This document shows positions 61,917 through 64,000 of a stretch of DNA of 64,000 nucleotides, piece after piece. Made by a program: the position numbers and the translations under genes. This stretch comes from Micromonospora chaiyaphumensis (lineage in GTDB: Bacteria > Actinomycetota > Actinomycetes > Mycobacteriales > Micromonosporaceae). Within the stretch, counting starts at the first letter, position 1, and every line of letters begins with the position of its first letter. The notes beneath the pieces are model-generated. The model had not been told where the DNA came from. It saw only the letters and a program-made list of their open reading frames with translations, and did not search any database. Location of the stretch: the NCBI RefSeq assembly GCF_900091435.1, contig NZ_FMCS01000004.1:1-64000 (forward strand). The letters run 5' to 3'.

Positions 61917-63341
61917 TCAGCGGCGGAAGGTGAACCAGTTGACGTTGACGAAGTCGGCCGGCTGGCCGCTGCTGAAGGTCAGGTAGACGGTGTGCCGGCC
62001 GGTGACCGCCGAGACGTTGCCCGGCACCGAGCGCCAGCTCTGCCACCCGCCGGTGTTGGCCACCGCGAAGCTGCCGATGGGCGGGTTGGTCGGGCTGTCC
62101 ACCCGGACCTGGACCAGCCCGCTCACCCCGCCCGGTGCGCCGGAGGCGACCCGGGCCACGAAGTCCCTCGGCGGCGTGGCGCCGAACTCCACGTTGTCGT
62201 AGCGGGCCCAGTCGCCGTTGGCCAGCCAGCCGATGTCCTGACCGCCCTCACTGCACGACTCCACCTGCACCCCGTTCTGGCCGCTGAACGCCTCGGCCTG
62301 GATGGTCGAGTAGGCGTCCACCACCCCGCCCGGCGGAGGCGTGGTCGGCGTCGGCGACGGCGTGCCGCCGCCACCCCGGGTGTACGCGGCCACGTAGTCG
62401 ACCAGCATCGGCCGGCCGGACACGGTCGACGCCGTGGGCGTGGCGGAGCCGGCCACCCCGTCCGGGAAGCCGCCGCCCATCGCCACGTTGAGCAGCATGA
62501 AGTAGCCGCTGTGGTTGGTCATCTGACCCCAGTACGGCTCGCCGACCTGGTTCTGGCTCACCGTGTGGAAGAGCTGGCCGTCGACGTACCAGCGCAGCTG
62601 CTGCGGGCTGACCGAGGCGTCCCACTCGAAGCGGTAGGTGTGGAACGCCGACTGGCACGTGCTGCCGGGGCAGGCGCGGGAGGCGCCGATGCCGTTGAAC
62701 TCGTTGCACGGCCCGCCCGGTGCGACGCCGCAGTGCAGCACGCCCCAGACCGAGTTGATCCCGTTGACGTTCTCCATGATGTCGAACTCGCCGATGCCGG
62801 GCCAGTTCTGGTAGTTGCCCCGGTAGGGCGAGCCGAGCGCCCAGAAGGCCGGCCAGTAGCCGGCGGCCTGCGCGCCGGTCACGTTCGGCATCTGGATCCG
62901 GCCCTCCAGGGCCAGCACTCCCCCGGCGGGCGGCTTGAAGTTGGCGCGGACCGTCTCGATCCGGGCCGAGGTCCACCGTCCGGAGGCGTCCTTGAGCGGG
63001 GTGATCCGCAGGTTGCCGGCACCGTCGTGGGCGAGGTTGGCAGTGCTGTTGGTGTAGGTCTGGATCTCGCCGGTGCCCCAGTTGCCCGGGCCGCCGGGGT
63101 AGCTGGTGCCGGTGTCGATGATCCAGTTGGCGGAGGAGGGAAGGCTGCCGGCCGCGCCGGTGAAGTCGTCGCTCCAGACCAGGCTCCAGCCGGCGGGCGG
63201 CGGCGGCACGGCGGCGTGCGCGGTCATCGTGACGGTCGCGAGGGCGGTGGTGGTGGCGAGCACGGCGGCCGCCAGGGAGAGCCGCCGGCGGGACCGGCGC
63301 ACGGCGGAGGGGGCGGCCGTGGCCGCCGGGACAGGGTTCAT
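61917..63341 (-). CDS. Secreted GH16 beta-glucanase with CBM6
   Basis: A 474-residue exported glycoside hydrolase. The signal peptide (RRSRRRLSLAAAVLATTTALATVTMTAHA) is cut after about residue 43. The GH16 domain (about 45-325) carries the catalytic ExDxxE as GIGEFDIMENVNG (Glu185, Asp187, Glu190) and substrate-binding GYWPAFWALG and HTYRFEWD, which fits an endo-1,3-beta-glucanase (laminarinase). A Pro/Thr linker leads to a CBM6 module (about 350-474; ANGDWARYDNVEFG, CSEGGQDIGW). ATG at 63341 is used; the protein upstream of it is not signal-like. A strong promoter and a LacI-type operator precede it. Confidence 0.92.
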   Translation of the reverse strand: MNPVPAATAAPSAVRRSRRRLSLAAAVLATTTALATVTMTAHAAVPPPPAGWSLVWSDDFTGAAGSLPSSANWIIDTGTSYPGGPGNWGTGEIQTYTNSTANLAHDGAGNLRITPLKDASGRWTSARIETVRANFKPPAGGVLALEGRIQMPNVTGAQAAGYWPAFWALGSPYRGNYQNWPGIGEFDIMENVNGINSVWGVLHCGVAPGGPCNEFNGIGASRACPGSTCQSAFHTYRFEWDASVSPQQLRWYVDGQLFHTVSQNQVGEPYWGQMTNHSGYFMLLNVAMGGGFPDGVAGSATPTASTVSGRPMLVDYVAAYTRGGGGTPSPTPTTPPPGGVVDAYSTIQAEAFSGQNGVQVESCSEGGQDIGWLANGDWARYDNVEFGATPPRDFVARVASGAPGGVSGLVQVRVDSPTNPPIGSFAVANTGGWQSWRSVPGNVSAVTGRHTVYLTFSSGQPADFVNVNWFTFRR

Positions 63342-63370
63342 CGGGGTGCCTCTCTGCGGGGACGGGCAGG

Positions 63371-63384
63371 AGAGAGCGCTCTCT
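63371..63384 (-). promoter_or_regulatory. LacI-type operator of the GH16 gene
   Basis: AGAGAGCGCTCTCT, a perfect 14-base palindrome with the AGCGCT centre typical of LacI-family sugar regulators in actinobacteria. It lies just after the predicted transcription start, where a bound repressor would block transcription. Confidence 0.75.
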
Positions 63385-63393
63385 TGAGTGCGA

Positions 63394-63423
63394 TTTCTAC
63401 GCGCCCGTCCCCGCACTTGTCAA
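63394..63423 (-). promoter_or_regulatory. Strong promoter of the GH16 gene
   Basis: On the minus strand a consensus -35 TTGACA, 18-base spacer and TAGAAA -10. The -35 box overlaps the stop codon of the insertase gene. It gives a leader of about 45 bases. Confidence 0.75.
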
Positions 63424-64000
63424 CGTGCGTCGATGCCTTCCGGCTGCGGCCGGCGCAGCACCGCCTGCTCCAGCACGGTCCACGCCGTCGTGGTGACCAG
63501 GTAGAGCACCGCCGCGAGCGGCACCACGAGCGCCACCAGCACCGTGGTGAAAGGCAGCAGCGGCACCAGCCGCCCGAGCACCGCGGCGCCCGGGCCCTCG
63601 GTGGGCGCGCCGGCGATGGTGCCGGTGGCCGTGGCCGCGCGGCGCGCCCGCCGGGACGACCACCAGGCCAGCACGAGCAGGGCCGCCAGCAGCACCCCGA
63701 AGACCGCCACCACCGGGCCGGTGAGCCCGTCGCCGAGATGCCACCCCAGGGGCACGCCGGCCAGCTTCTCGTGCAGCAGCTGGGGGTGGCCGTCGCCGGT
63801 GGCGAAGAGGCGGTACATGACCAGGAAGAACGGCGCCTGCAACAGGGCCGGCAGGCAGCCCGCGACGGGGCTGGCCCCGGCCCGCCGGTAGAGCGCGAAC
63901 AGCTCGCTCTGGAGCCGGCCCGGGTCGTCGGCGTACCGCCGCTGGAGGTCGCGGACCTCGGGGGTGAGCGCCGCGCGGCGCCGCTCGCCGCGGACCTGGG
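63420..64000 (-). CDS. YidC/Oxa1 membrane insertase, C-terminal part (cut by window edge)
   Basis: The frame enters at the right edge and ends at 63420. Its visible part begins near QVRGERRRAALTPEVRDLQR, the conserved cytoplasmic region of YidC, continues with RRYADDPGRLQSELFALYRR and GCLPALLQAPFFLVMYRLFA (the last two match the LYR-GxxP-GCLP-QxP-LYR signature), and then has three further helices. It inserts proteins into the cytoplasmic membrane. The short length after the signature and the location away from dnaA/rpmH indicate a second YidC-like paralogue rather than the main copy. The start lies outside the window. Confidence 0.88.
   Translation of the reverse strand, partial: QVRGERRRAALTPEVRDLQRRYADDPGRLQSELFALYRRAGASPVAGCLPALLQAPFFLVMYRLFATGDGHPQLLHEKLAGVPLGWHLGDGLTGPVVAVFGVLLAALLVLAWWSSRRARRAATATGTIAGAPTEGPGAAVLGRLVPLLPFTTVLVALVVPLAAVLYLVTTTAWTVLEQAVLRRPQPEGIDAR

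Overview
The window is chromosomal DNA from a very GC-rich actinobacterium. Frequent GTG and TTG starts, TAGACT/TAGCAT-type -10 boxes, an actinobacterial Rho with an Arg/Asp/Glu-rich insert, and the gene order all point to Micromonosporaceae, most likely Micromonospora. That assignment is from pattern recognition, not from a search. There is no prophage, CRISPR array, rRNA or intact insertion sequence. One tRNA-Arg(CCG) is present.

Positions 1-40,250 carry a conserved actinobacterial housekeeping backbone on the minus strand. Read in transcription order it is argS-lysA-hom-thrC, thrB, rho, rpmE, prfA, prmC-tsaC-low-MW phosphatase, glyA-atpI, atpZ-atpB-atpE-atpF-atpH-atpA-atpG-atpD, atpC-DUF2550. 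It makes the complete F1Fo ATP synthase, the threonine/lysine branch of the aspartate pathway, and the core of translation and transcription termination. Lineage-specific genes sit at its joints: an LCP cell-wall ligase between atpD and atpC, a class A penicillin-binding protein plus an SDR/DUF2867 protein before glyA, a GGDEF protein between prfA and prmC, a T4-type polynucleotide kinase-phosphatase and a 1,148-residue secreted phosphodiesterase between rpmE and rho, and an RND exporter, polysaccharide deacetylase and MFS exporter between thrC and thrB.

Positions 40,250-54,400 are accessory. They hold a DUF3105-DUF305 membrane pair, a decayed but open IS630-type transposase derivative, the tRNA, a stand-alone LigD polymerase domain, a PEP-mutase-like/cupin pair with a divergent MocR regulator, and then an efflux and resistance stretch. 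That stretch comprises an MFS exporter with a divergent HxlR regulator, TetR-MMPL behind a doubled palindromic operator, an erythromycin-esterase-like enzyme, a DUF2795 protein and an Erm-type 23S rRNA methyltransferase.

Positions 54,400-64,000 are mostly carbohydrate and envelope functions: a Gfo/Idh/MocA oxidoreductase, two small membrane proteins, a FabG-like reductase, a GH13 trehalose-synthase-like enzyme, a DUF1349 protein, a DedA protein, a secreted GH18 chitinase and a secreted GH16 beta-glucanase with a strong promoter and LacI-type operator. A truncated YidC/Oxa1 insertase gene ends the window.

The most unusual items are a full-length bacterial homologue of phage T4 Pnkp, the LCP gene isolated by terminators inside the atp locus (leaving atpC with its own promoter), a cluster of long GATC-bounded palindromic repeats with a shared sequence 46 kb apart, the domesticated-looking IS630 derivative, and the co-location of Erm and erythromycin-esterase-like genes with two exporters.
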